64,000 bases of DNA from Austropuccinia psidii (Eukaryota; Basidiomycota; Pucciniomycetes; Pucciniales; Sphaerophragmiaceae), in the NCBI GenBank assembly GCA_023105745.1, contig JALGQZ010000011.1, positions 47,770,698-47,834,697 of the forward strand, given 5' to 3'. The notes below the pieces were generated by a model. It was not told the DNA's origin. It saw only the letters and a list, made by a program, of their open reading frames with translations, and did not search any database. Positions 32,430 through 46,231 of this stretch are shown piece after piece. The translations under genes were made by a program, and so were the position numbers. Positions within the stretch are counted from its first letter, which is position 1; each line of letters opens with the position of its first letter.

Positions 32430-32805
32430 ATATATTTTGATTTTATTTTATCTCTATTTTCTTCTCATTTTAGTTAAGCAAATACTGATATTATTAAGTC
32501 AGTCATTTAGCACCTTTCTCTTTCTCTTTCTTTGCCTGTCAATGGATATTTGGTGGTCATATCCTTACTAATTCCATTATTCATTTTTGGCAGGTTGAAA
32601 CAGTGATTAAGGACTTACTTGGTTGGCTCTTTGGCCATTTGGCTTCCCTTTTCCTCTTTTGCATCTCATCTTGTACCTGCATATCTTTTAGAGGAATTTA
32701 TTCTTATTACTTTTATTCTTTATCCTTTTGGAGTCTTCCAAGTGAGTTTCCTGATTGCTGAGTTCCAGGCCACTCTTGTATTTCTGTTCAAGAGCCCCTG
32801 TGACA
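32430..32805 (+). repeat. G1 3' LTR, right part
   Basis: It resumes at ATATATTTTG and matches 1921-2296 nearly base for base, ending TGTGACA. Confidence 0.93.
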
Positions 32806-32810
32806 TGGGT

Positions 32811-34724
32811 TGAAATGTGGCTTTAGAACCACAAGTAGTCATTTTTACCCTATACAGGGTGAAAATATTCACCAATGGAGTTTACAGTTGTATTCTGGTG
32901 CTCCTGACGCGTCAGAAACTGTACAGAACCTGTATGGACCTCTGTATTTGACTTAATTAGGAGGTATTGAAGTATAAATAAGCTTCTGCGTCTGTTTGAC
33001 ACCTTGTAATCATGCTTATGGGATAGTATCCCACTATAAGGCTGTATTGGCCAAACTGTGGGATTTTGACCTTAAAACAGCCATACCTTTGTCAGTTTTT
33101 GAGATATCAACCTCAAAACTGGTTTGGTGTGTAGCCCTGAATGTGTTCTACACAATGGTACCTCATTTGATATGGTTATCATCAAAAATGGCAAAGTTAT
33201 CCCATGTACAAGTTTTTTTGTACATATGTATGTTTTGGCCAAAAGCTGTATTGGGCTTGTTTGCCCCATAACTTTTGTTCTAGTTGAGATATGAGGAAAT
33301 GGATGACATCATCAGATAGCCCTGATTGTGCTCTTTCCAAAAAGACCCCACTTTAGGTATCTCACACTAAAACTGTAGAAGTTAGATGGGAGGTGAATGT
33401 TTTGTTCACCCTTATTTGGCCTGAATTTGACCATAACTTCAGTAATACTGGTGCTAGCTCAGTTTGGCTGGTACCATTGGATATCCCTGGCTTAGAGCTT
33501 CATTTTGCATACCCATTTGATGGGGTTAAGCACATTACTCTGTATTTCAGATGAGAGGTGAAAATTAAGGTTTATGCTCAGCAATAACTTTGAGCATCAA
33601 TAGCTTTGTTATTCTTTGTCCTATGGTGATGGGACTTATATCTTAAGATAGGGGTGAGTTTCCTCTTTCTTTTGATACCTTTTGAGCTGATTTGGCTCAG
33701 CTCCATGTTTTGGTGGTATCTTGGCTATACCATTGATTTATAGTAGATTGGCTGTCATGCTTGTGCTCTGGTTTTGAGTCACAGCCTGACACTGGATAAA
33801 AAATTAATTTAATACCAGAGGAAACTTTCATTTGATCATCAGTAAAAAATAAAATTTTTGATATGAGGGTTGGAGGTATTGGTGAAACTAGCATATATTG
33901 TATTGTAATATCATAATTTGTACCAACCAAAGATATTTCAGGGGAAGAAAAGGAAACCAACTTGCCCAGAGCAAAAGGATTTGTCCACGAAATTCTTGTA
34001 AAACCATTTATTTAAGGTTTTTTATGGAAAAAACTAATAAAAGTGATCAATATTATAATTTGAATCTTCTTAAGCTAATACACTTGATAAAATTATTTCA
34101 ATATTCAAATAATATATTTTGTTTATAAATTCATAATGCACACAATAAAATCATTGAGTAACAAAAAATAGTGTGAGTAAAATGGTAAAAAATTGTATTA
34201 TCTTATGTGGATTTGCCATAAATTATTAAAGACACCAAATGTTATGTATGGCACTCTGAAATTCATTTCAGCATTGTGTCATTTTTAATGAAATTTCTGG
34301 AATTTTCAACAACATTTATGCCATTTTTTATGATATTTTTGGAATTTTTTCAGTGACATTAATGCAATTTTCAATGATATTTTTGGTATTTTTGATAAGA
34401 CTTATGGAATTTCCAATGACTTCACAAAAAACCACTACTTTTGAAGCTGAGTCAGATTTAAATTTATTTTTTTGTACATACAATTTATCCTAGTTAACCC
34501 CTTGCTCAGTGTTACTTATTTCCTGAATCCCCTTAAAGCCTGTTCATTTTATCAACAATATTGCACTTTCATAATTCTAGACAGTAATAGCCCAAACATG
34601 AAATAAATAAACCCGAAACACCTCTTTGGGCCTATACCTGTCCCACCCAAAAATATTGAAAAAATCATGGGCTTCTGGTTTTTGGTTCTCCATATTGACC
34701 ACTCATTTTAAGAAAATCAGGGAA
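32811..34724. other. Non-coding flank downstream of G1
   Basis: No gene can be supported. The sequence continues the DNA that ended at 806. Short frames (32996-33271, 33697-33960, 33898-34128) have no recognisable features. It may be older degenerate repeat DNA. Confidence 0.45.
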
Positions 34725-34806
34725 CACCATAAGTCTGAGCATTTGAGATATGACCACATCTCCAAGAAGGTCACAAGAAAAGCTTTTATAATAATTATAC
34801 TCTTAA
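34725..34806 (+). repeat. G2 LTR start fragment
   Basis: TTTGAGATATGACCACAT and the following GGTCACAAGAAAAG and AATAATTATA resemble the first 80 bases of the LTRs at 52722 and 63424. It is cut by the LTR that begins at 34807. Confidence 0.6.
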
Positions 34807-36975
34807 TGTAAGGTTTGTCTATGAAACTCTTGATAATAGTAACAATATCAAGAGTACTATGACTGTCCTCAGTAGAAAAATATAATATAACAAGATATTA
34901 TGACAACAAATTGAATATCATTATAAAAAGAAATTATATTGAAAAAAATGAGTTTAATTATTATTATGTAATATAATAATAAAATTTTTTTAATAGTTAT
35001 AACAAATTATAATCATTCTATTACTGTTATAGTCACTGACAGTTATAACAATAAAAGGTGTAAGGCTCTTAATGAGACAATGACACATGGAAAATATAAA
35101 TATTTAACCACTTATAAATAATGTTAAGCTTATTTACAAAAGAAGAAATTAAAACGCACACTGTGCAGATATAATTCTTATAAAAAGCTCTAAATAAAAA
35201 AACTGATAATAGATAAAAAATTATAGAATTTTAGAGAAACATTTACTTATAATATATAATTAGTACAACAAGTCAAACAACAACAGTTACTTTATTAAGA
35301 AATTATTATAAGTTAAAAACACGCCAAAAATCAATATTTTAAAAGATAAAACAACTTTTTATAATAAGAAAAATGATTTAAAGAGTTTTCAAGAGGAGTT
35401 TGTGGATTTTAAAAGATATTTTAAGACAATAACTTTATAAAATAAAATATATTATTGGTGATTACAACAATAATACAATTTCTATGATTTAAATTCTTTA
35501 ATTTAAGACTTATAAAGAATAATAAAATACTTAAGAAATACTTGAATATTTAGATTTTATATATAATAAAACTTTACCTGTTTAAATGTCTAATATAACT
35601 TGATTGGAGTGAATTGATAGACAAAATCAGTGATGAATAGACTCTTTTAATTTCTGCAGAGCAGCTCTCATGATTCAGGATGGATATAGAGGGCGTTCTT
35701 AGTTCAAAACTGGAAATAAATGCTTAAAAGTAAGGTTCTTAACTTAAGGTAACTTCTTTTTAATTCCATTTTAAAGTTACTGGTGTTATTCTTAACTCCA
35801 AGTCACTTTAAGCCTCATTTAAGTTACTTATTCCAAGTTTCAATATAAATAAGCTTATTTATATTCAATTTCATCACATGAACAACTTAAAATTAGAGTT
35901 TCAAGTAAAACTCTCTTAAAATCAATTCTTGATTAACTTTCTCTAAGTATATTTAAAGTGATATTCCAGGCTAATTACCAATAAAACCTGCTTAAAAAGA
36001 TATTGAAAATTTGATGTATACACAGATGACATTGAAGTGTAACCTGTGTGAAATTTAAAGCAAATCCATCAAGAATTGAATTTTTAATGAATTTTTGAAG
36101 TGATTGCTATTTTTTCACATAAAACAGCAATACACACTAATCCTTAACTTTTGATAGGGTTTTGATACTTGTAACTTTAAAGCTTTAAGATTATTTGAGC
36201 TTTTTAAGCTTACTTCAACTTTGACAGGTTGCAAAACTTGGATTTCAAGCCTGCATATTGGGATTTACCCTTTGGTAGCTTGAAATTCCTGTCCAAATTG
36301 GGTTAAAACCAGCTTAAACTTTAAGGTTGGATCAAAGTCTAATCTTCAAGCTTAAATAAGGTTTAAAATCCGCCAATACAGGTGAACAACCTTCATTGAA
36401 TCTTTGCAGATCCAAAAAGCTGGGTACCCCAGCTCTGTTTGGTCTTTTTCCTTTGTCCCACCTTTTTGTGTGGATATTGCCTTTTTGTTTATTTAAAGCC
36501 ATACTATGGCCTTAAACACTCTTAATTTGAGCTCACGCAGGATTTACATTCCGTATGGCAAATCCTTAGCCAATTCAATAAATATACACATCAACTCAAT
36601 TGTAACTAAAATTTTGGTAAGTTTTCATAAACCTTTTGCAACTTTAAATTTAAGCTTATTTAAGCTTAAATTTAACAATTTTGAAAAAATGTTAAAAAAG
36701 TTACATTAGTACTGTGAGATTCTTAAATGTTCCAATAACATAAGAAATAAGTGTTTTTGGGTATAACACCCTGTGGGTGTACCCTAGGTCAATTTTGGTG
36801 TAGAATCCAAAAATTACATAATATATATCACTTTGTTTATCCAAAAAGAAGTTATACTTATTTTTTGTTTTTTTTTATTTTAATTCAATTGAAAAGTCTG
36901 TTGAAGACTAAATCAGCTGTATATAAAATCATTTGTGGCCTTATGGGTATGTTATACATACCTTACAGGCTCACA
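34807..36975 (-). repeat. G2b LTR, antisense (2,169 bp)
   Basis: Reverse-complement ends are TGTGAGCCTGTAAGG (at 36975) and ...CCTTACA (at 34807). A polypurine tract (reverse complement of TTCCCTACCACC) adjoins it at 36976, so it is the 3' LTR of the antisense pol remnant beside it. Confidence 0.85.
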
Positions 36976-37236
36976 TTCCCTACCACCAAAAAGAATTGTA
37001 CCACAATTTTCCTTTAGTAGTATACCCCCAAGTTAATTCTGGGGTATCATCCACTGTCCAACCTCTCTACTCATACTCTCAAGTATTTAAAGCACACAAT
37101 TCAGATGTTTTATTGAGGAATTGGTTTTCTCTCATGTCTGAATCTTGTGAGAAACCTTTGGGAATCAGGTATCCTTTCTGCTACAATCCATTCATCTTCA
37201 TTTTGTGGATATCTGTACCTGACCAAGTATTCTTTT
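36976..37236 (-). other. 3' untranslated part of the antisense G2b element
   Basis: This is the short stretch between the chromo-like end of pol and the LTR, with the polypurine tract next to the LTR. Confidence 0.6.
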
Positions 37237-39364
37237 TCATTTTTCCCTAAGTATAATTTCTTTAAAGACTTTTAGTACATTTTTCTCTTCACTCTGATCA
37301 ATTGGAGGTACTTCTAAGGGTGTTTCATTTCTCAAAGGAAATGATTCCTTATCACTTGAAGTGTAATGCTTTACCAGACTAACAGGAAAGGCTAGATGCT
37401 TGTTTTCCGATTTCCCTGAAAGTTCTACTTGTACTGCATTGAGCCAATGAAGGGCTTTCATAATAAATGGTCCTGCAAAGCAATCTTGAAATTTCTTTGG
37501 ACCTTTAATATTATTGAAGTTCAAGGTTGAAACTAGTATTAAGTCCCCTACTTTGAATTCTGGGGTTTTATGACTTTTATCCCATTTCTGTTTAGCATAT
37601 TCACAGGCATCATTCATGCTTCAATTTGCATGATGCCCCACTTTATCAAGCAATAGCTTAGAGCTTGAAGAGGTTGGATGAATATCAACTAAATCCTTCT
37701 TCCAAGTGTCAAATGAAAGCTTAGGGTTCCATTCTTTTTCCAACATTTCAGGAGCTTTGCCTGTTGAAGCATGGATGGGGGTCTTGGAGGCTAATTCCAA
37801 TGCTTGTATAAGAGTACACCAATCATGGGTAAAGCCATCAGAATCTTTAAACTCCAGGCCATAAGCACAAAATCTTCCGATCATGTCCTCAAGGGTTTGA
37901 ATCATTCTTTCTGCTAGCCCATCTGTTTGTATATGGTATGCTGTTGAGAATGATATTTTTGTACCCAAACGCTTATGTATATTAGTCCATAAGGCCGATG
38001 CAAATTTTGAGTCTCTATCACTAATAATGTTTTTAAAGAGACCAGTAGGGGATATAACTCTTTTCCAAATCAAAAGCGCTGTATCCATAGCTGTGTCATC
38101 TTTTTGACATGGTAAAAAGATTGGTGTTTTGCTATATCTGTCAACAATGACAAGACATGCATTGTAACTTTTATCACCTCCAGGTGATAAGGCAGTTACC
38201 TCATCAATTTGAACCACTTCCCATGGGGTACTTGGTTCTTGGATATTAATCCTTAATCCAAATCTCTTGCCATTAGCTTTATTGGCTTTCTTGCATCTAT
38301 CACAGCAATGACAGTACTCAATGATGTCTTTTCTTCAAGATGGCCACCAGGCACATGTGTTAATTCTTTCCTTTGTTCTGTCTTCAGAAAGTATCCATAA
38401 TAAATATTAACATGCATTCCAGTAGTATTTCTTTGATCAACATTCTACTACATAAGACCGTGACACATGTGTTTATCCCTATGATATAAGATATCTTTGA
38501 ACAACTGGAATGTTCCATTGTCATGAGATGTTTTCCAAATATCATCCAGAGAGTTAGCCAAGGATGCATCTTTGCAATCTTTGTCAAGTAGAGCAGTAAT
38601 AATATGACAATTTTTATCTTTCTTGTAGCTTTCTTTAACTTCTTAGAATAATTCTGTCCCCACACCTGTGATGTTAAGTCCTTCAATTGGAATTTGAGGT
38701 TCTGCACTTGTAGGAACATAAGCAGGATTGTCAGGTATATTGGTTAATTCCCATCTACTCAATCCATCAGCATTCTTTTGAATATTCCCAGCTTTATGTA
38801 CTATTGTCATATTGCCTCTATACTCTTGAATAGCAATCTGCCATCTTAACTTGTGTCTGTTAGTAGTCTTCATGTTAAGAAGTGATTTTACTGCATTACA
38901 ATCAGTAATTACTTCAAACACACTACCATCAAGATAATAATGAAGTCTTTCCAGAGCCTAAACAAGGCTAATGCATTCCATTTGGCTAGCTTTATATCTG
39001 GCCTCAGTAGGTTTTATTTGTCTTGAGATAAAACAAATTTCACCCTTGTAAGGATTGTCATTGAAAGTTTGAACTGGATTAATAGCTGCACCTTGGCCTT
39101 CACCACATGAATCAATATACAGCTTGAAAGGAAGTTTCCAATTTGGAATTAATAATAATGGTGCATTAGTCAAGGTATACTTGATTTTTTTCATATGCTT
39201 GAATTCTTTCCTTTGTCATTTCAAAGACAGTTTGTTGATCACAAATTCTGTACAATGATTTGGCATGGATTGCAAAATCTTTAAGGTGTTGTTTGTAACA
39301 ACTGGAAAACCCTAGGCAAGACATCATTTCTTTTTTTGTTCTGAGGCATTTTTTTCAGTAAAAC
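37237..39364 (-). pseudogene. pol: G2b Pol tail: RT tether, RNase H, integrase (degraded)
   Basis: Read leftward from 39364: remnants of the RT tether (CDQQTVFEMT-like text), RNase H (LLIPNWKLPFKLYIDSCGEG, 39194-38958; [20 protein letters not shown], 38921), an integrase zinc region near 38340-38280, the integrase core ([33 protein letters not shown]; 38217-37621) and the C-terminal domain (37617-37237). Several frameshifts and stops separate the pieces. The upstream end abuts AAAAC (39360-39364) and the sense LTR. Its missing upstream half ends at 47650, as the inversion finding explains. Confidence 0.85.
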
Positions 39365-41519
39365 TGTGAGGCTGTGAGGTATATATAACATACCCATAAG
39401 GCCACAAATAACTTTATATACAGCTGATTTAGTCTTCAATAGACTTCTAAATTGAATTTAAAATAAAAGATAACAAAAAATAAGTATAACTTCTTTTGGA
39501 TAAACAAAGTTATAAATATTATCTCATTTTTAGTGTCCAAAAATGACCTAGGGTACACCCATAGTGTGTTATACCCAAAAAGGCTTATTTCTTATGTTAT
39601 TGGAAGATTCAAGAATCTCACAGCACTGATGTAAAATTTTTCAACCTTTTTTAAAACTGTTAAATTTAAGCTTAAATAAGCTTAAACTTAAAGTTGCATA
39701 AGGTTTATGCAAGCTTACCAAAATTTTAGTTAAAATGGAGTGGGTGTGTATATTTACTGAATTGGCTAAGGATTTGCAATACAGAATTTAAATCCTGTGT
39801 GAGCTCAATTCAAAAGCTTTCAAGGCCATATTATGGCTTTAAATAAGTAAAAGGGCAAAATCCAGGCAAAAAGGTGGGACAAAGGAAAAAGACCAAACAG
39901 GGCTGGGGTACCCAACTTTTTGGATCTGCAAGGATTCAATTAAGGTTTTCCACTTGTATTGTAGTATTTTAAACCTTTTTTAAGCTTCAAGATTAGACTT
40001 TGATCCAACCTTAAGGTTTAAACTGGTTTTATCCCAATTTGGCCAGGAATTTCAAGCTGCCAGAGGGTAAATCCCAATAAGCAGGCTTGAAAGTGAAGCT
40101 TTGAGACCTGTCAAAGCTTAAAAAAGCTTTAAAACTTTAAATAAGCTTAAAAACCTAAGGCTAGAAGCATTAAGACCTTATCAAAAGTTAAGGTTTAGTG
40201 TGTATTGCTATTTTACATGGAAAAATAGCAAGCATTTCAAAAATTCATTAAAAATTCAATTCTTAATGGATTTGCTTGGAAATTTCACACAGATTACAAT
40301 TCAATATTATACATATAGAAATCAAATTTTAAGTATCTTTTATAATCAGGTTCCCTTGCTAATTAGCATGGAAAGTTACTCTTTTAATTATACTTAAAGA
40401 AAATTAAGATTTTTTAAAAATTAATTAAAAATTGAGTTTAAGAGATTTCTGCCTGAAACTGTATTTTTAACTTATTCATGTGATGAACGTTAATATAAAT
40501 AAACTTATTTTATATTAAAACTTAAAATGACTAACTTGAATGAAGATTAAAGTTACTTGGAGATATGAATAACACTGGTAACTTCAAATTGGAATTAAAA
40601 CAAAGTTAGCTTAAGTTAAGAACCTTATTTTTAAGCATGGCTTTTCAGTTTTGACCTGAGAATGCCCTTTATATTCATTATGAATCATGAGAGCTGCTCT
40701 TTAGAAATAAAAAGAGTCTTTTCATCACTGTTTTTGTCCATCATCAATTATCAATCCAATAATATTACACATTTAAACAGGTAAAGCTTTATTATATATA
40801 AAATCTTATTATTATAGTATTTCTTAATTACTTTATTCTTTATAAATCTTAAATTAAAGAATTTAAATTATAGAAATTATATTATTGTTGTAATCACCTA
40901 TACTATATTTCATTTTATAAAATTATTGTCTTTAAAATATCCTTCAAAATCCACAAACTCCTTTGAAAAACTCTTTAATCATAATTTTTATTATAAAAAG
41001 TTGGTTTATCTTTAGAAATATTGATTTCTTGCCCGTTTTTAACTTATAATAATTATTTAATATAATAACTGTTGTTGTTTGACTTGTTGTATTAAATCTA
41101 TATTATAAGTAAGTTTTCTCTAAAATTCCATACTTTTCTTATCTATTATAAGTTTTTTTATAAGAATTATTTCTAAACAGTGTGTGCTTCAGCTCTTTTA
41201 TAAATAATATTTCTATTTTATTCTATAAGTTGTTAAATATTTATATTTTCCACGTGTAATTGTCTCATTAAGAGCTTTACACTTCTTATTGTTATAATTG
41301 CCAGTGACTAGAACAATGAGAGAATAATATAATTTATTTTTTATTATTATTATTTTATATAATAATAATTAAATTTATTTTTTGTATATAATTATTTTTA
41401 ATAATTTTATTTGAATCTGTGGTTATTATATTTTATTATATTATATTTTTCTACTGAGGACAGTCATAATACTCTTGATATTGTTACTATTATCAAGGGT
41501 TTCATACACAAACCATACA
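39365..41519 (+). repeat. G2b LTR, sense (2,155 bp)
   Basis: It starts TGTGAGGCTGTGAGG and ends AAACCATACA. It is homologous to the reverse complement of 34807-36975 over its length. A primer-binding-like sequence follows immediately on its right. Confidence 0.87.
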
Positions 41520-42240
41520 TTAGGTGGCCTGGCCGTGATTTTAACCAGTTTCTGGGGCATAAATCATATTCTAGACCTTATTTTACTTTTTTTGATGTAA
41601 AATTGCCATATTTCCTTTAATATTGGCTTTCTTGGGACTTATTCCTTATAAAAAATCATTATAATATTAGTAAAGTTATCTTTTATTAAGAATATTTTTG
41701 AAACAATATACTATTTAGTGACTTGGAGTAAATTTATTTTGTCTAGCCAGTGGTGTTTTCACATCACAGACTTGAAATTTATTCTTTGAGTTATTCTAGT
41801 ATAAAGTGAATAATGATACAATTTTGATTAATGACTTATTAATTTCATAATTATTACTTCTTTAAAGAGAATATAAAATCAAATGAAAAGTTGAAAATTT
41901 GAAAATCTTTACTAAAAACATTTTTCTTTCATCTTAGACATTTTTCTTTATTTTTGACATAATTTGTCATAAATTACATTAAAACAACTTTATCCAATAA
42001 GTTGAGTTTATAAGTTCTTTTTCTTTTTTGATAAAATAACTTCCATTTGTTTTTTCTCTATTGTCATCCATCAGAGAAAGCTCTTCAGACTCTGAAGCCT
42101 CAGAGTCTATTATTGCAATTTAAACTAGCCCAGAACCAAGGGTTTTTTACCAAAGAACCCTTGAAAGGTCCAGCAGGTGAATTCAAGCCATTTCTTAGTC
42201 TTGAGTTCTTTATATTGATTTAAAATTCTTCCTACTAGAA
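41520..42240 (+). other. G2b leader with primer-binding-like site
   Basis: AGGTGGCCTGGCCGTGAT (41522-41539) sits two bases after the LTR, the same place and nearly the same sequence as TGGGGGCCTGGCCGTGAT at 54748. The rest is AT-rich leader. Confidence 0.7.
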
Positions 42241-42876
42241 GTGGAAGTAACTAATCCATCCAATAAATTGGATCTGGACCAGGAAATTCAAGTCATAAGT
42301 CCAAAATACAAGAATGCCAGCCCAGAGGAGAGGCACAAATTGAGGATTCCAGAACTTCCACCAGTTCCCAAAGTTTATCCAACACCTTTGACACTTTTAT
42401 TGGGAGTCCAGAAGCTCACATAAATGCTATTGCTGTTGTTAGACCTGAAACACTTTCAACAGGCAACAATAGAGATATACCAGTCTCATTACACTGCTTT
42501 ATGGCAGCAAACCAGAAAGAGTGGGAACTTCTCCCAAGTCTTTGGATAGGCACCATGAACTCATATCTTCAGGTGAAGAGCTTCATGGGGCCAGAAAACA
42601 CAGAAGAACTTCTGAAGGGTTGGACACCCATGTCTTTCAAAGGACAAGTCCAACAGATAAAAGCGTGGTTAAAAACCAAAGAATGTTATCAGAGGACCAA
42701 AAGAAGAAGTTGTCTCAAGGGAAGTAAAACAGCCAAGTGGAAGCTCCCCAAGCCTCCACAAGCAAAATTCTACCTCAACAAGTGCCAAACAAGCCCAAGA
42801 AAACCCCAAAGACCAACCAGCAGGGGTAGGCAAAGCCCAAATGGAACAAGCCTTACACTCAGAATTACAGGATTCC
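42241..42876 (+). pseudogene. gag: G2b gag, 5' part (degraded)
   Basis: The frame from 42241 (EVTNPSNKLDLDQEI) corresponds to the alternative-frame product near 55490. Frames at 42501 (KEWELLPSLWIGTMNS) and 42521 correspond to the two overlapping frames of the younger copy. The gene is interrupted at YRIP by the solo LTR at 42877 and resumes at 44801. Confidence 0.75.
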
Positions 42877-44800
42877 TGTGAGCCTTGAGGTATATTTTAC
42901 ATACCCAAATAGGCCACAATTATCTTAAAAAGAGATTTTGAATTATGCAAAACTCATAAGTCATGCATATATCCAAAATTCATCATTTTCAATTTCAGAA
43001 AAGATGAATAACTTTTTATTGAGTAAGTAAATCCATGGATTTAAGACCAGATTTGGATTCTAAACAAAAATTCACCTAGGGTAGCTCCATAGAGTGAATA
43101 AGCTCAATTTAAGTATTTGAGGTGGTAAAATGGAAAATACTTCAATACCACATCATTAATACCACATAAAAGATCCGTGAAAATTTTTGTTTTTCTTGAT
43201 TTTTAGCCAAAATAATGGGAAAGTGAGAAATCCCATGTTACATATACACTAAGAATAGTGTTATGCATGTTTTGAGCACTTAATATCATGGTATTCGTAC
43301 ATGGACTTTTGGTACACCCATAGTGGATATCTCACTTTAAGCTTAAATTACTATTTTGACGTAAAAAATAGGCAAGGGGGACAAAAGACATCAAAGAGAG
43401 CCAGGGTACCCAACTTCTGAGCCCTCAGAGGCGTGGATAGCTCCAGAGCATGGATCCATGGCTCATCTTGGCCCAATTGGTAAACTAAAACTCTTTGGGA
43501 ACTTGGTTACCAAGTTACAACTACTGTAAAACACCAGAAAATAGCAAATAACCTGCTATTTTGACGTGCCAAGGAGGTAATGAGCTACTTACACTCCTGT
43601 AACCATGTCAATTACTAATTACTTTCCATTGATAAACCCCAAAAGAGTAATTAAAACCCTTTTGGGACCCATATTCATTGATTTACCTCATAGCAACCAG
43701 CAAAACACTGCTATTTGCAATTCTACGTAGAAATGAGGTAAAACCTTCAAAAATTCATTAAAAATACAATTCTTAATGAATCTTTCTGAAACTTTCAGGA
43801 CTAAAGGAGAACTGTATTATCTATGGTACAACCAAAAAGAATTACAGTTTTCCTAGTAAAATTAAAAGTTTTACTTACAGTCCATTTTTGGATATTCTAC
43901 GTGAAACACTGAATCTTCAAAAATTCACAGTAATTACAACCTGTGATGAAATTGGCAATAACATTGATAACTTTGAGAAATCAATGATTATTTTAGAATA
44001 AAAGAAGATTTACAAGTGTTACTCCTTTTATTCTTAACCATATTGGGGTTGGTAGTCACGTAAAAGCATCAATTAAGTAATTATGATAATCTTACGTGAC
44101 AACAGATGATGCAATCAATAATCCAAAAAGGTTTATTGTTTTCTCACTCACTGGTTTTTCAGTTTGCTCCATGGCACGCCTCTGTGAGCTGTTATTGACT
44201 TAAAAGAAGCCTCTTCTTGCTGTTTTTTTCCGTATCATCATCTTATAAATTTATTAAACCATTATTACCAACAAGTAAGTATTAGTTCAAGCTATTCTTA
44301 AGTGTTTTAAATCTTTCAGAATCAATCAGAAAGACGTGAAATCATAGAATCCAACTATATATTGTTGTAATACTGTTATAAATCATCTTGATCCCTTAAA
44401 TCCACAATTCTACGTCAAATTTCTCTACTCTTATCTTTCAATAAGTTCTTTGGAGTATTAGTGAGTCATTTATCTTTAATTCTTAAAGTTTTTCTCTAGT
44501 AATAGTTTTCTTCAAGAATTATCTTTATAATTATTCTTGTAAAAGATAATTATATATTAAAATAATTCTTATTATTTTAATAAAAGAAGTTTTTATTATT
44601 AAATTCTTCTTGTAATTGATTCTTGTAGACAATTACTGCTCACTGTTATAATCACTAGTAGTGTATAACACGTGAAAGAAATAATTTTATAATTATTTAA
44701 TTGTGGTTATAATAATTTTTATTATTATATTTCATAAGAACAGACATAGTACTGTTGATTAATAGTAATATTATCATCAGTTTCATAGTCACATCTTACA
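42877..44800 (+). repeat. Solo LTR, G2c type (1,924 bp), inside gag
   Basis: It starts TGTGAGCCTTGAGG and ends CACATCTTACA, with ATTCC duplicated on both sides (42872-42876 and 44801-44805). Removing it joins the gag text YRIP to KKEKTSMYNVFNMARTLMEL, which matches the uninterrupted copy near 56060. Confidence 0.9.
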
Positions 44801-46231
44801 ATTCCCAAGAAAGAGAAGACATCCATGTACAATGTGTTCAATATGGCAAGAACTTTGATGGAATTGCAAAACAAGGAAGAGGAAAGATTGAACCAATCTT
44901 TTCCAATAAGGAGATGTTATAAAGCTTGTAAACCAAATTTAACTTGTAATAAAGAAATTATAACAAAGTTCAAAACATTTGATTATATCCAACAAAAGTT
45001 GGGTAATGAGATACTACAAGTAAAATAATCACAAAAGACTATTATTGGCCTTCAAAATGTTAATAAAGACAATATTTTGTCTTTAGCACAAATTTGTGCA
45101 AGAATTGAGTCTAAGATTACCTTACTCAATCAACAAGATGACAACCCTATTTCTTTTATAACTAGACAGTCAAAAGAATTAAAAATACAAGTTCAAAACT
45201 TTGAAACCTCAACTCACCACAATGCAGCTCTTTTCCAAGAATAATTTTCAGAAAGTGATAAAGCAAGACTTGAATTGAAAGAAGATATTCAATCAAGTAT
45301 TATGAATATATCCCTGAACAATGATTTGCCAAGACAGTCTACACCAATTCTTAACAGAAATGTGCTAAACTTGAATAATAACTTACAACATACAATGTCA
45401 AGTAATGCGGAAGTAGGAACTGCTTGCAATTTTAAAGACATTCCAAGATTAGAGGAATGGCCAACCTTTGGTGGTGAAGGGGAATATAATCATATTTAAT
45501 TTATGAAAACAATTGATATGTTTAAAGAATACTTTAACATACCAGATGAATACATAATTTCCAGATTACACTCATTGTTTACCAAATCAGCAAAGAAATG
45601 GTACTTCAAAATGAGACAAGACCATGGTAAACATTCTTGGCCTTGGTGGAAAGAACAAATTATTCACAAATGGGCAAATGACTCCTGGAGATTTAAAATG
45701 GAGAATTTGTTTGAAGAAGCCATTTTTAATATTGAGAGGGACAGGCCCATCTCTTGCTTTCTTTAACAAAAGGACAGATTAACTTACCTTCATGCTGATA
45801 TGTCTGAAGGAATGGTGGATAAAAGGATATTAATAAAGTGTGGTGGTGACCTTGAGAATGCTATAAGAAGCAGATTTATTGAGCCTTTATCTAAAGAAGA
45901 TTATATCAATGCTATGGAGGACATCACTACTAGAACAAAAATTGGTAGAAATTGGTACAAACCCCCAATGGACAACAAGACCAGTGGGAAACCAATCCCA
46001 AAACCCAATAAGCCACATGACAATGCTCCTTTGAAACTTTATAAGTGTGGAAGTACATCTAATTTGGCTAATACTTCTCCCAAACAGATAATAATCAATG
46101 AGATAGAAATTGTAAAATATGACACAAAAGAAACAAACGATTTCTCTGTACATGAGAGTGATTCTGAGCCTTCTGAAGAGGAGGAATTTCCAGATGAACT
46201 TAATTTAGAAAATATTAATGTTTCCTTTTAA
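44801..46231 (+). pseudogene. gag: G2b gag, 3' part (degraded)
   Basis: Fragments at 44825, 45275, 45503 and 45800 match Gag of the 55474 copy, including RLEEWPTFGGEGEY, FTKSAKKWYFKMRQ and the zinc-knuckle area, which has decayed (LYKCGSTSNLANTS: the His and last Cys are lost). Many stops separate them. Confidence 0.82.

Larger units (their letters stand above)
807..32810 (+). mobile_element. G1 Ty3/gypsy retrotransposon (chromovirus-like), split by a nested DNA transposon
   Basis: The element consists of a 5' LTR (812-2296), leader, gag, pol in the order PR-RT-RNaseH-integrase-chromodomain, a polypurine tract, and a 3' LTR divided into 8310-9394 and 32430-32805. LTR ends are the inverted heptamers TGTCACA and TGTGACA. 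Flanking pentamers TGGGA (807-811) and TGGGT (32806-32810) match at four of five bases and are read as the target duplication. Domain order and a C-terminal chromodomain are typical of Ty3/gypsy chromoviruses. Pol is broken in this copy, so it should not be autonomous. Confidence 0.9.

Noticed and set aside
32811..34724. Possible host gene in the flank
   Set aside because: Only short frames without domain, codon pattern or splice signals that extend them.
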